From Actinobacteria bacterium 69-20 (GTDB lineage Bacteria > Actinomycetota > Actinomycetes > Mycobacteriales > Nakamurellaceae): a DNA stretch of 64,000 nucleotides. The stretch is taken from assembly GCA_001897425.1 (NCBI GenBank), contig MKSW01000033.1:587776-651775 (forward strand), given 5' to 3'. A model generated the notes under the pieces. It did no database searches, was not told the origin of the DNA, and worked only from the letters and a program-made list of their open reading frames with translations. Shown here piece by piece: positions 27,200-35,989 of the stretch. Both the position numbers and the translations under genes were made by a program. Each line of letters starts with the position of its first letter. Within the stretch, counting starts at the first letter, position 1.

Positions 27200-27994
27200 A
27201 TGACTGAACCATCGGGAAACATGCGAACCGCCGACGGTGCTCCGACGCTGGAAGTGCGTGGCATTTCTCGCGCATTCGGCAGTGTGCAGGCCCTGCGCGA
27301 CGTCTCGCTCGTCGTGCGGCCCGGCGAGGTCGTCGGGCTCGTCGGTGATAACGGCGCGGGCAAATCGACGCTCGTCAAGATCATCAGCGGCGCCCAGGCA
27401 CCGTCATCCGGGGAAATCCTCGTGGGAGGCCAGCGCGTCGAGTTCCACACGCCGAAGGCCTCGCGCGCGATGGGTATCGAAGTCGTATACCAGGACCTCG
27501 CGCTGGCCACAGAACTGACGGTGGCCGAGAACATCTTCCTCGGCCGCGAGATCAAGTACGGCGGGCTGCTGCGCCGGCTGGGCGTGCTGAACCGGCGGAA
27601 GATGCGCGTCGAGGCCGAGAAGGCATTGGCGTCGCTCGGCATCACGATCCAGGCCACGACCACCCGCTGCGGGTTGCTCTCGGGTGGGCAGCGCCAAGCC
27701 GTCGCTGTCGCGCGGGCGATCATGTGGGGCTCCAAGGTCCTGCTCCTGGACGAGCCGACCGCGGCCCTGGCCGTGGCGGAGACGGAGAAGATCGGGGAGT
27801 TGGTGAAGGCGGCGGCCCGGCACGGTGTCGCCATCCTGCTGATCAGCCACGACATGGCCCAGGTGCGGAAGATCTGCGACCGGGTCGCCGTATTGTTGCG
27901 TGGTGAATTGGTGGCGGACCTGCCGACGGAATCCACCAGCATCGAGGACATCGTCCTGTGGATCACCGGTGGCGCCATGGTCGTGAGTGAATAA
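27200..27994 (+). CDS. Sugar ABC transporter ATPase, single nucleotide-binding domain
   Basis: A 264-residue ATPase. Walker A is GDNGAGKST, signature LLSGGQRQA, Walker B VLLLDEPTAAL, and the switch His is in LLISHDM. Ribose-type systems often use a double-length RbsA; this one has a single domain, as in fructose (FrcA) type transporters, and must act as a homodimer. The ATG at 27200 was chosen; GTG at 27191 is possible. Neither has a strong ribosome site, so coupling to the permease is possible. Confidence 0.88.
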   Translation: MTEPSGNMRTADGAPTLEVRGISRAFGSVQALRDVSLVVRPGEVVGLVGDNGAGKSTLVKIISGAQAPSSGEILVGGQRVEFHTPKASRAMGIEVVYQDLALATELTVAENIFLGREIKYGGLLRRLGVLNRRKMRVEAEKALASLGITIQATTTRCGLLSGGQRQAVAVARAIMWGSKVLLLDEPTAALAVAETEKIGELVKAAARHGVAILLISHDMAQVRKICDRVAVLLRGELVADLPTESTSIEDIVLWITGGAMVVSE

Positions 27995-28007
27995 GCGAGG
28001 GATCGTC

Positions 28008-29021
28008 ATGGGAGGACCGGACACGCTGCACCTGGTGAGCGACGATCTCGAGGTTGTCTTGCTGCCGAATAATGGCGCCGACATCTACGGCTTCACGGAC
28101 CGCCGGAGTGGCATCGATGTGCTGTTCAAGTCGCCGTGGGACGGCGCCGTTCCGCGGGGTGAATACGACGGTTCGTCGTCGATGGAACGTTGGATCGCCC
28201 GATATTGGGGTGGCTGGCAGGTCCTGCTGCCGAACGGCGGCGACGAATGCGTCGAAAACGGTGTGACATGGGGATACCACGGCGAAGCAGCAACTCGCCA
28301 GTGGGATGTGATCGACGCGGACGAAGGCTCTGCATCGCTCGCCGTGCGTCTTTTCACGGTCCCGCTGATCGTCCGGAGAACGATATCGCTCACCGGTCCG
28401 GTCGTGCGTATCACGGAAACCGTCATCAACGATTCCGATGTGCCGCTCGAGGTGATGTGGTCGCATCATCCCGCATTCGGCGCGCCATTTCTCGACGCCA
28501 GTTGCGTGATCGATATCGGGTGCCGAACCGTCATCACCGACGATGACGCACCGGGCACATTCCTGAATCCGGGCGCACGGTTCACCTGGCCCCTCGCCAC
28601 CGATGCCCGAGGCGAGCAGGTCGATCTGAGCGTCGTCCCGGGACCCGACGAACGACGGTCGCTCCTCGCCTATCTGGGCGATTTCACCGAAGGGTTCTAC
28701 GCGATCACCAACAGGAATCTGGGGCTCGGTTTCGGGCTGCGGTGGCCGCAAGAGATTTTCTCTCACGCGTGGCTGTGGCAGGAGGTCCATTCGACGCAGG
28801 CCTGGCCGTGGTTCCGCCGCGCGTACGCGATGGCGATCGAGCCGGCGTCGACCATTCCGGGCCACGGCATGGCGACGGCGCGATCGAAGGGCTACGCGGG
28901 CCTCGTCTTGGCGCCGCGCGCCAGCCGTACGGTGGACATCGACGCGGTGATCTTCCGCGGGGCCGGCCGGGTGGCAGGCATCGACGAAGGCGGAACCGTC
29001 CGATTCGGAGAAACGGCATGA
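28008..29021 (+). CDS. Aldose-1-epimerase-like protein (DUF4432 type)
   Basis: A 337-residue protein with the galactose-mutarotase-like beta-sandwich pattern: LLPNNGADIYGFTDRRSG at the start, GGWQVLLPNGGDE in the first third and MWSHHPAFG in the middle, where family His residues bind the sugar. The ATG at 28008 was taken because GCGAGGGA precedes it; an upstream GTG at 27987 overlaps the ATPase gene. It follows the importer genes directly and overlaps the next gene by 4 bases. Mutarotation or binding of the imported sugar is a fair guess. Confidence 0.75.
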   Translation: MGGPDTLHLVSDDLEVVLLPNNGADIYGFTDRRSGIDVLFKSPWDGAVPRGEYDGSSSMERWIARYWGGWQVLLPNGGDECVENGVTWGYHGEAATRQWDVIDADEGSASLAVRLFTVPLIVRRTISLTGPVVRITETVINDSDVPLEVMWSHHPAFGAPFLDASCVIDIGCRTVITDDDAPGTFLNPGARFTWPLATDARGEQVDLSVVPGPDERRSLLAYLGDFTEGFYAITNRNLGLGFGLRWPQEIFSHAWLWQEVHSTQAWPWFRRAYAMAIEPASTIPGHGMATARSKGYAGLVLAPRASRTVDIDAVIFRGAGRVAGIDEGGTVRFGETA

Positions 29022-29800
29022 CGGAGCCACAGCCCACCGTTCTGTACCACGAGGACGGCGCGGTCGGCGTCATCACCTTCAACCGGCCGGAAAAGCTGAA
29101 CGCGCTGAACCCGCAGGTCCTGGACGACCTCGAGGCCGCGGTCGACGCGTTCGAGGCGAGCGACGTTCGGTGCGGCGTCGTCACCGGGAACGGTCGCGCC
29201 TTCGTCGCGGGAGCGGATATCGGGCATTACGTCGGCCTGACCATTCATCAGTACCGCGACTTCATGGTGCGCGGTCGCGCGGCGCACGATCGCCTCGTGC
29301 ACTCGCCGAAGATCCTGATCGCGGCGGTCGAAGGCTTCGCGCTGGGTGGCGGATTCGAGCTCGCGCTGTGCTGCGATCTGATCGTCGCAGCCGCGGACGC
29401 TAGGTTCGGGCTCCCGGAGGTCAAGCTGGGCCTGCTTCCGGGAGGCGGTGGCACGCAACGGCTTTCCCGTGCTCTCGGTGCGCGGCGCACCCTGGATCTG
29501 CTGGTGACCGGCCGATTCGTCCATGCGGACGAGTTGGCGAGTTGGGGAATCGTGAGCCGCGTCGTCGAGAAGGGTGGCGCCCTCAGTGAGGCGACCCGGC
29601 TTGCCGACCTGATCGCTGCTCAGGCGCCGCACGCGGTGCGGTTGGCCAAACGGCTGCTTCGCGACGGCGCGGACGCCCCGCTCGAGGCGGCGCTCACGCT
29701 CGAGCACGCCGAGACCGCTGCACTGTATATGACGGAGGACGCGCGGGAGGGCATCAGCGCCTTCATCGAGAAGCGGCCTGCCGCGTTCACCGGTCGGTAG
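29018..29800 (+). CDS. Enoyl-CoA hydratase/isomerase
   Basis: A 260-residue crotonase-family protein. FNRPEKLNALN at the N-terminus, AFVAGADIG forming the oxyanion hole, and the LPEVKLGLLPGGGGTQRL segment with the first catalytic Glu are present. The second Glu position falls in SWGIVSRVVEKG, typical of hydratases. It overlaps the epimerase-like gene by 4 bases, an odd pairing of CoA-thioester and sugar chemistry that is repeated across this region. Confidence 0.88.
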   Translation: MTEPQPTVLYHEDGAVGVITFNRPEKLNALNPQVLDDLEAAVDAFEASDVRCGVVTGNGRAFVAGADIGHYVGLTIHQYRDFMVRGRAAHDRLVHSPKILIAAVEGFALGGGFELALCCDLIVAAADARFGLPEVKLGLLPGGGGTQRLSRALGARRTLDLLVTGRFVHADELASWGIVSRVVEKGGALSEATRLADLIAAQAPHAVRLAKRLLRDGADAPLEAALTLEHAETAALYMTEDAREGISAFIEKRPAAFTGR

Positions 29801-29830
29801 ATCGGATCCCACAGGCCGCAGGCGAACGGC

Positions 29831-31432
29831 TCACGGGGCGAGCCGGGCGCGCAGTGCGCGGCGATCGACCTTGTCGAGGGCGGTCCGCGGGAGCTCCGGC
29901 ACCACATCGAACGAGAGTGGCCGCTTGAAGGCCGCCATCGCCGCCCGGCAGGCCGCCTCGATGTCGGCGGTGACCTGGTCAAGCGGGCGGGTCGGGTGCC
30001 CCAGGACCAGCGTCGCGTGGACGCGCTGGCCCCACCGGTCGTCCGGCACGCCGACGACGGCCACGTCCGCGACGCCCTCGACCGTCCGTATCACCGATTC
30101 CACCTCGGCAGGGATCACGTTGAATCCGCCGCTGATGATCATGTCGTCGCCGCGACCGTGCAGGTGCAGTCGGCCGGCGGCGTCGAAGTTGCCGAGATCG
30201 CCGGTGGGGAACCAACCTTCGGAATTCGTGGCCGGTCGAAGCTCGCCCTGCGGGCCCCAGTACCCATCCGTCACAAGCGGGCTTCGGACCGAGAGCCGGC
30301 CGGGTTCGGACGTCTCGCCGACCGCATGGCCAGCTGCTTCGCCGACGGGGTCGATCCGCACCTGTGTGCCGCGCGCGACGGCTCCGGCGCTCGACAGGAT
30401 CGCCTCGGCTTCCGCGAGCCGGCCGTCGTCGAACAGTCGGACCGCGCGGTCGTGGTCCGTGGCGAGCAGCGCCGCGACGGGCGCGAGGGTCTCCGACAGG
30501 CCGTAGTACTGGTGGAGCAGCCCCGGAAACGCGCGTGCCGCCGTGACGAGCCGCGAGAACGCCAACGGCGAACCACCGTAAGGGATGGCGCGCAGTTGCC
30601 TGGCGGCGCGAGCGACCAGCTCGGGCGGCGCGGATTCGGCGAGCATCGCGACCATGATCGGGGCGAGCGGCAAGACCGTGATCCCGTCCGACAGCACGGT
30701 GTCAAGGACGTCGACCGGGCTAAATCGCGCCATCGTGAGCGTGGATGCGCCGACGAGCGCCGCGTCCAACGCCATGGATCCGCCGAAGTGCGCCATCGGA
30801 GCGACCGCTAGGACCCGGTCATCCGGACCGATGGACGGCAGTTGTTCCAGGGCGAGATCGAGTTGCGCCAGCCAGGCGCGGTGGCTCACGCTGGCGCCCT
30901 TCGGCGCACCGGTGGTTCCCGACGTATAGAGAAGCATGGCGGGGTCGGTACCCCGCCGTTCGAGCAGGCGGTCGTCTGCTCGCCGGGGGATGTCGTCCAC
31001 GCCGCTGAATCCGGCCAGTGAATCGAAACCGGCTACGGCGCTGCACAAACCACGCTCGTTCACGGCGTCATGGAATGCTTCGACACGACCTGGGTCACAA
31101 CAGATCACCCGCGCATCGCAGTCGGCTGCGATCCGGGCAACCTCCCGCGGATGCAGCCGAGGCGTGAGCGCCACGCGAACCATGCCGGTGAGCAGAGCCG
31201 CGAGCTCCAGCAGGCGAAACGCCGGACTGTTCGTCAGGGCTATGACGATGCGGTCGCCAGGCCGTGCGTCCTCTCGTGCGAGCCGCTCGGCGACGCCCAG
31301 GGCAGCCCCGACGGTCTGCTCCACCGTGAGCCATGCGCCGTCGGCCGTGGCCAGCCACGGGTGGTGCGGCGTGCGGTTACGAAGCCCGAGAATGCGGTCC
31401 GCGATCGATGGTGAGGCGTGGGCGGTGGACAT
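29831..31432 (-). CDS. AMP-dependent acyl-CoA synthetase/ligase
   Basis: A 533-residue ANL-superfamily enzyme. The P-loop LLYTSGTTGAPKG, the YYGLSET motif, the GWFPTGDLG Asp and the hinge region GRGDDMIISGGFNV are in order, and the C-terminal ALDKVDRRAL carries the adenylation Lys. It activates a carboxylic acid with ATP and CoA; the acid is unknown. It is convergent with the enoyl-CoA hydratase gene (30 bases apart) and divergent from the gene at 31,499. Confidence 0.88.
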   Translation of the reverse strand: MSTAHASPSIADRILGLRNRTPHHPWLATADGAWLTVEQTVGAALGVAERLAREDARPGDRIVIALTNSPAFRLLELAALLTGMVRVALTPRLHPREVARIAADCDARVICCDPGRVEAFHDAVNERGLCSAVAGFDSLAGFSGVDDIPRRADDRLLERRGTDPAMLLYTSGTTGAPKGASVSHRAWLAQLDLALEQLPSIGPDDRVLAVAPMAHFGGSMALDAALVGASTLTMARFSPVDVLDTVLSDGITVLPLAPIMVAMLAESAPPELVARAARQLRAIPYGGSPLAFSRLVTAARAFPGLLHQYYGLSETLAPVAALLATDHDRAVRLFDDGRLAEAEAILSSAGAVARGTQVRIDPVGEAAGHAVGETSEPGRLSVRSPLVTDGYWGPQGELRPATNSEGWFPTGDLGNFDAAGRLHLHGRGDDMIISGGFNVIPAEVESVIRTVEGVADVAVVGVPDDRWGQRVHATLVLGHPTRPLDQVTADIEAACRAAMAAFKRPLSFDVVPELPRTALDKVDRRALRARLAP

Positions 31433-31498
31433 GGCCTCCCCGGTGCTTTCCCTCTATACTCGACGCGATCGTAACATCGGATAGAACGGAGGATTCCC
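31433..31498. promoter_or_regulatory. Short divergent promoter region
   Basis: Only 66 bases separate the ligase start from the GTG at 31,499, so both promoters must lie here. TATACT at 31455-31460 is a possible -10 box for the plus strand. GGAGGA at 31489-31494 is the ribosome site for the plus-strand gene. No GATCAA motif was seen. Confidence 0.4.
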
Positions 31499-32623
31499 GT
31501 GGCGGTGCGCTTGCGCGGAAGTTCATGGGCCCATGTTCGCGGGCATGAACCACTCGTGGAGGCGTCGGCCGCCTACGCGCGAGCCCACGACGTGGAGATC
31601 GAATGGGTGCCGCGCACTTTGACCGAATTCGGCGTGCTGGATATCGGTGATCTCGCGCGCCAGTTCGACCTGGTGGTGATCGATCATCCGCACGTCGGCA
31701 CCGTCGCGGCCTCACGGACGCTCGTCCCGCTGGAAGAAGTGCTCCCCAAGGATGCGCTCGAGGATCTCGACGCGGATTCGCCCGGCCGGTCCGAGCAGAG
31801 TTACCGCTACGACGGTCACCAATGGGCGCTGGCGATCGATGCCGCCTGCCAGGTGTCCGCGCGACGCGCCGGCAGCAGTCTCCCGACCGCCTGGGCCGAC
31901 GTGGCGGATGCCGCGCGCGACGGCGTGGTCCTCTGGCCACTCAATCCGGTGGATTCGCAGGCGAGCTTCTTGACCGTCTGCGCCCAACTCGGGAGTCCCG
32001 TCGGCGGGGCGAGCGGGGATTTCGTGGATCCGTCGGCAGGCGTCGCTGCCTTCGAGTTGATGGCATCCGTCGCGAGGCACCTCGAACCGCGCTGCTTCGA
32101 CATGAACGCGATCGATGTCCTCGGGTCGCTCTCGGCTGCCGATTCGCGAGAACTGTATTGTCCCTTGGTCTTCGGATACACGAACTACTCGCGCCCGGGT
32201 TTTGCGCCGGAGCGGTTGGAGTTCGGCGACATCCCGCAGAGATCGCCGGAGTTTCGCGGCGGCGCCCTGCTCGGTGGTGTCGGCCTGGGCGTGTCGGCGC
32301 TTCGCGACCACATCGATGAGGCCGCCGCATTCGCGTTGTGGGTGGCGGGTGCGGACGTCCAGTCGTCGATCTACGTCGAGGCGGGCGGCCAGCCCGCGCA
32401 CGGGAAAGCATGGTCCGATCCGCATGCGGACGAGGTCGCGGGCGGGTTCTTCTCGAACGTGCGCGGCACGATGGACCGTTCGTGGATGCGGCCCCGCGTG
32501 AACGGTTACGTGCAGTGGCAGAACGCCTCCATGGGCATCGTGCACGAGACGCTGTGCCAAGGCTCGGGATTCGCCGCGGCGGTGCAGGAACTCAACCGCG
32601 TCGCGCGCGACACCTGTCGCTGA
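31499..32623 (+). CDS. Solute-binding-protein-like protein without a signal peptide
   Basis: A 374-residue protein whose pattern resembles family 1 extracellular solute-binding proteins: an early FDLVVIDHPHVG segment, RYDGHQWALAIDAACQV, and a late KAWSDPHADEVAGGFF section. It starts directly with MAVRLRGSSWAHVRGHEP and has no signal peptide or lipobox. The GTG at 31499 is supported by GGAGGA 5 bases upstream, so truncation by a wrong start is unlikely. It may be a cytosolic ligand-binding protein or a sensor. The assignment rests on pattern only and no permease is adjacent. Confidence 0.6.
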   Translation: MAVRLRGSSWAHVRGHEPLVEASAAYARAHDVEIEWVPRTLTEFGVLDIGDLARQFDLVVIDHPHVGTVAASRTLVPLEEVLPKDALEDLDADSPGRSEQSYRYDGHQWALAIDAACQVSARRAGSSLPTAWADVADAARDGVVLWPLNPVDSQASFLTVCAQLGSPVGGASGDFVDPSAGVAAFELMASVARHLEPRCFDMNAIDVLGSLSAADSRELYCPLVFGYTNYSRPGFAPERLEFGDIPQRSPEFRGGALLGGVGLGVSALRDHIDEAAAFALWVAGADVQSSIYVEAGGQPAHGKAWSDPHADEVAGGFFSNVRGTMDRSWMRPRVNGYVQWQNASMGIVHETLCQGSGFAAAVQELNRVARDTCR

Positions 32624-32636
32624 CGCCGACCCGACC

Positions 32637-33467
32637 TCAGGCCGCCGTCGCGAACGTCGCGGTCACCCGGCCGAGGGTCCCGAAGTCGATCATCATGTCG
32701 TCACCGGGTGAGGCGAAGAAGTGGCCGGTGCAGGTACCTGTGCTCAGCATGTCGCCGCGACCGATGCGATCACCTCGCGACCGCCGCAGGTTGATGATCC
32801 AGGTCGCCGAGTCGACCGGGTCGCCCAACGCAGCCGTGCCGTCACCCTGCCGGACCAACTCGCCATTGCAATACAGCTGCATCGCGTGATGCGCGAGGTC
32901 CGCTTCCGGCCGGAACGGCTGCTCGGCGCCGAGAACGAGCTGCGAGCCGCCCGCGTTGTCGAGGCACGCACCCCAGAACGGGTTCGTCGCATACCAATCG
33001 GGCCAGACCATGTCGCCGACCTCCAGGCCGGGGCGGACCGTCGCAATCGCGCGTTCTACGCATGCGCGATCCACCGGGCCGTCGCCGGGCGGCAGATCGT
33101 CGCCCAGCGTCAGCACGAATTCGCCCTCGCACAGGCGGAATCCGATGAACAGCTCGCTACCGAGCACGGCCCCGCTCCCATGCAGGCCATCGCGATAGAT
33201 CCGGCCGGTGATCGGCTCGGGCATCCCCTCCGCGCGCCGCACCTCCGCGGCCGCCGCCCCGATCTTCCATCCGACCGTCGGGCGACCGAGCAGTGCGTGC
33301 ACCCGGTCGTGCACGGCATAGATCTCGTCCCAGCGCGGGTAGAGCTCCTCCGGCAGCATCTCGATCTGCGTCATGGATGCTCGCCCGTGGGCGATGCGCT
33401 GCGCGATCTCCTCCACCACGTCGCCGCGCGGCGGACTGGGCGCCACCTGCTCGACCGGTTGGCTCAT
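32637..33467 (-). CDS. 2-keto-4-pentenoate hydratase/FAH-family protein
   Basis: A 276-residue MhpD-type protein. GWKIGAA near residue 70 is the conserved Lys segment, LCEGEFVLTLGDDLP carries the metal-binding Glu pair, and LGDPVDSATWIINL and GDMLSTGTCTG match the C-terminal half. Family enzymes hydrate 2-hydroxydienoates or decarboxylate/hydrolyse 2-oxo acids. The start at 33467 has AAGGGA upstream; a longer frame to 33515 is Arg-rich and unlikely. It ends only 13 bases from the convergent gene at 32,623. Confidence 0.82.
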   Translation of the reverse strand: MSQPVEQVAPSPPRGDVVEEIAQRIAHGRASMTQIEMLPEELYPRWDEIYAVHDRVHALLGRPTVGWKIGAAAAEVRRAEGMPEPITGRIYRDGLHGSGAVLGSELFIGFRLCEGEFVLTLGDDLPPGDGPVDRACVERAIATVRPGLEVGDMVWPDWYATNPFWGACLDNAGGSQLVLGAEQPFRPEADLAHHAMQLYCNGELVRQGDGTAALGDPVDSATWIINLRRSRGDRIGRGDMLSTGTCTGHFFASPGDDMMIDFGTLGRVTATFATAA

Positions 33468-33854
33468 CTGACGGTCCCTTCGGCGGGTTCGGCGGCGCTG
33501 GATCCTATGCTGCATTCGGAGCCGAATATAACCTATAAGACGGTTAGCACCGAGGTTTATTAACTGATATGACGGCGACCACGCCGTGCACGCGACATCA
33601 CTCGCGGTCGCTCGCGTGCACTGTCACCGGCGTGCGTTCGGCGCCCTGCTCGGTTGCGTGAACCTATCAAGGCGATTAGTCTGATCAAACCGATTAATAC
33701 TTGGTAGTCTACCGGAAACGCCGGACCCCTGATCTGCTCGCCGCGGTATCCCGGGCGAATGCGGAGACGCAGCGAAACACGAGGAGTAGGTGATGGTCGA
33801 ACGCACCCGCCGCTCGGCCGTATGTGGTTGCGCTCCGGATGTGGGTAGCGCGCG
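33468..33854. promoter_or_regulatory. Long divergent regulatory region with repeated GATTAG/GATCAA elements
   Basis: This 387-base gap has no gene. It holds two AT-rich patches. The first (33525-33570) contains TATAACCTATAAG and GGTTAG. The second (33663-33710) contains CTATCAAGGCGATTAG and CTGATCAAACCGATTAATAC, where GTCTGATCAAAC at 33679-33690 is a near-palindrome related to the motif at 23,685. It probably drives both the FAH-like gene and the kinase gene, with one operator in front of each. Confidence 0.5.
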
Positions 33855-35315
33855 ATGACGGCGTCCTGGCTCGGGATCGACATCGGCACATCGGCGCTCA
33901 AGGCTCTGTTGATCTCGGACGACGGGGTCGTGCTGGCGCGGTCGAGCGTTCCGTACCAGGATGCGTCGACGGGCCCGGGTGCCCTGGACGAACAGGACCC
34001 GGCGATCTGGGTCGATGCAGCGCAGGCCGCCGTCCGAGAGTGCGTGCGTGAGGGGGGTGTGCCATCCGGGATCGGTCTCACCGGCCAGGTCCCGACGTTG
34101 GTGCTGGTGGACGAGACCGGTGCCGTCGTGCGCCCGGCGATGACGTGGCGGGACGCTCGAGCCGTCACCGAGGCCGAAGAACTCGAGCGAGAGCTGGGCC
34201 CGTCGGAGCCGCACATCGGCATGGACCTGCCGTGGTCCCCGGCGCACCTGCCAGCCAAACTCCGCTGGTTGGCCGCGCACGAGCCGGAGGCGGTACGCCG
34301 CTCCCGACATGTGCTGCAGCCCAAGGACTATCTCGGCTTGCTGCTCACCGGATCGACCCTCAGCGACGCCTGGTCAGTCAAGGGCATCGGTCACATCCGA
34401 ACAGGGCTTGCGTCGAAAGCCGTCATGGACGCTTGTGGGTGGGACGCCGATGTCTGCCCACCGACGGCGGAGCCGTGGGCGAGTCGTGGTGCCACCGTCG
34501 GTGGGACGTTCGGGCTTCCGGACGGCATCGACGTCTCCGTCGGCTGGTCCGACGCGCTCTGCAGCATGTTGGCGGTGGGTGCCTTCGACAGGCCGATCGC
34601 CTTCATCCTCACCGGGACCTCGGAGATCGTGGGCATGAGCACGGCGCGATCCACCGGCGAAGCTCCCGGCCTCTATCGCATCCCGATTGACTGCGCGCCG
34701 CGAAACGTGCTCTACGGCCCGACGCAGAGCAGCGGAGGGACGGCGGTATGGCTGGCGCGCGTTTTCGACGTCCCGGTGGAGGCGCTTCCCGATATTGCGG
34801 CTGGGGCGCGCGGCGCCGTTCCGCCGGTGTTTGTTCCGTATATCAGCGGGGAGCGGGCACCCTTGTGGCGCCCCGATGTCCGGGCCGTCCTCGCGGGGCT
34901 CGACGCGGAGGACGGCCGACCGGAAATCGTCCGATCTGTCCTCAACGGCATCTCGCTCAGCGCTGCGGACGTCCTGGACATCGCCGCGGAGACCGCTGGC
35001 GAGACATTCGATGCGATCCATATCGCCGGCCGCGGCGCCGCAGACCTCGCATGGAAGACCATCCGGTTGCAGACGTTGGGTCGCCCCGTCCTGTTCCACC
35101 GCGAACCGTTCGTGGCTGCGCTCGGTGCCGCGATGTTGGGTCGCGCGGCCGCGACGGGCGGTGACCTCGGAAGTGACCTTGGTAGTGACCTAGACCGGTT
35201 GCGGGGCGCCCCGACCGTGTGCGAGCCGACGCCGAGCGACATCGACGCCAGCACCAAGGCTCTCGCCGACTATCGGTCCGTCAGCTCGTTCGCGCAGTGT
35301 TGGAGGACTTCATGA
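33855..35315 (+). CDS. FGGY-family carbohydrate kinase (xylulokinase-like)
   Basis: A 486-residue sugar kinase. The N-terminal WLGIDIGTSALKALL is the phosphate-1 motif, ALDEQDPAIW and MTWRDARA are characteristic of xylulokinases, and the C-terminal IAGRGAADLAWKTIRLQ contains the adenosine motif. A short GSDLGSDLGSDLD repeat near the C-terminus is a local oddity. It heads the sugar-acid operon and its TGA overlaps the KDPG-aldolase start. The phosphorylated sugar could be xylulose or another ketose or keto-acid. Confidence 0.85.
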   Translation: MTASWLGIDIGTSALKALLISDDGVVLARSSVPYQDASTGPGALDEQDPAIWVDAAQAAVRECVREGGVPSGIGLTGQVPTLVLVDETGAVVRPAMTWRDARAVTEAEELERELGPSEPHIGMDLPWSPAHLPAKLRWLAAHEPEAVRRSRHVLQPKDYLGLLLTGSTLSDAWSVKGIGHIRTGLASKAVMDACGWDADVCPPTAEPWASRGATVGGTFGLPDGIDVSVGWSDALCSMLAVGAFDRPIAFILTGTSEIVGMSTARSTGEAPGLYRIPIDCAPRNVLYGPTQSSGGTAVWLARVFDVPVEALPDIAAGARGAVPPVFVPYISGERAPLWRPDVRAVLAGLDAEDGRPEIVRSVLNGISLSAADVLDIAAETAGETFDAIHIAGRGAADLAWKTIRLQTLGRPVLFHREPFVAALGAAMLGRAAATGGDLGSDLGSDLDRLRGAPTVCEPTPSDIDASTKALADYRSVSSFAQCWRTS

Positions 35316-35923
35316 CGTGTGCCATACCGGCGGGAGTCATTGCGGTCATTCGTGCGGGCTCCGCGGAAGAGGCCACCGTGATCGGTCGCGCGCTCGCCCG
35401 CGCCGGCGTCGCAGCGATCGAAGTCACCTTCACGGTGCCTGACGCGGAGTCTGCTATCCGCGCCCTTGCCACGTCCGTGGCGATCCCGATCGGTGCCGGC
35501 ACGGTGCGCACGATCGCGCAGTGCGAGGCCGCTGCCGACTCCGGAGCATCGTTCGTCGTTGCGCCGGACCTGGACGTGGCGGTCGTCGCGCGGGCACACC
35601 AGCTTGGGCTTTGCGCCGTACCCGGAGCACTGACGCCCGGCGAGGTCGGCCGGTGTCTCGACGCTGGCGCCGACGCCATCAAGATCTTTCCGGCCGGATC
35701 GGTCGGCGGCCCGCCCTACATCCGAGACCTCGCCGGACCTTTCCCGGGCGTCACCTGGGTGGCGTCCGGCGGCGTCACACCGGCACTGATCGCTGACTAC
35801 CGTGCCGCCGGGTGCCACACGGTGTGCATGGGCCGCGTGTTGATCGACCCCGAGGCACTAGCGATATCCGACGAGTCGGCCCTGGAAGCCCATGCGCGCC
35901 ACGTGCTCGCTGCGGCCAACTAG
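35312..35923 (+). CDS. eda: 2-dehydro-3-deoxyphosphogluconate (KDPG) aldolase family
   Basis: A 203-residue class I aldolase of the KDPG/KDPGal family, at the usual length. AIEVTFTVPDA carries the catalytic Glu, GAGTVRT the phosphate loop, and DAIKIFPAGSVGG the Schiff-base Lys. It cleaves a 2-keto-3-deoxy-6-phospho sugar acid into pyruvate and a triose phosphate. Coupling (ATGA) to a FGGY kinase suggests that the kinase makes its substrate. Confidence 0.85.
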   Translation: MTCAIPAGVIAVIRAGSAEEATVIGRALARAGVAAIEVTFTVPDAESAIRALATSVAIPIGAGTVRTIAQCEAAADSGASFVVAPDLDVAVVARAHQLGLCAVPGALTPGEVGRCLDAGADAIKIFPAGSVGGPPYIRDLAGPFPGVTWVASGGVTPALIADYRAAGCHTVCMGRVLIDPEALAISDESALEAHARHVLAAAN

Positions 35924-35989
35924 CACAGTCGGCGCGCCGCCTCAAACGAGTTCGCAGCGATCAATAAGAACGATCAACAAGGAGAGACC
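35924..35989 (+). promoter_or_regulatory. Gap with two CGATCAA repeats before the DapA-type aldolase
   Basis: CGATCAA occurs at 35958-35964 and 35971-35977, 13 bases apart, immediately before the ribosome site AAGGAGAG. The same hexamer core GATCAA recurs in other promoter gaps of this cluster. Confidence 0.4.

Noticed and set aside
29827..29845. CGGCTC/GAGCCG hairpin as a terminator between convergent genes
   Set aside because: It overlaps the 3' end of the ligase gene and lacks a T-run; the pairing is short.
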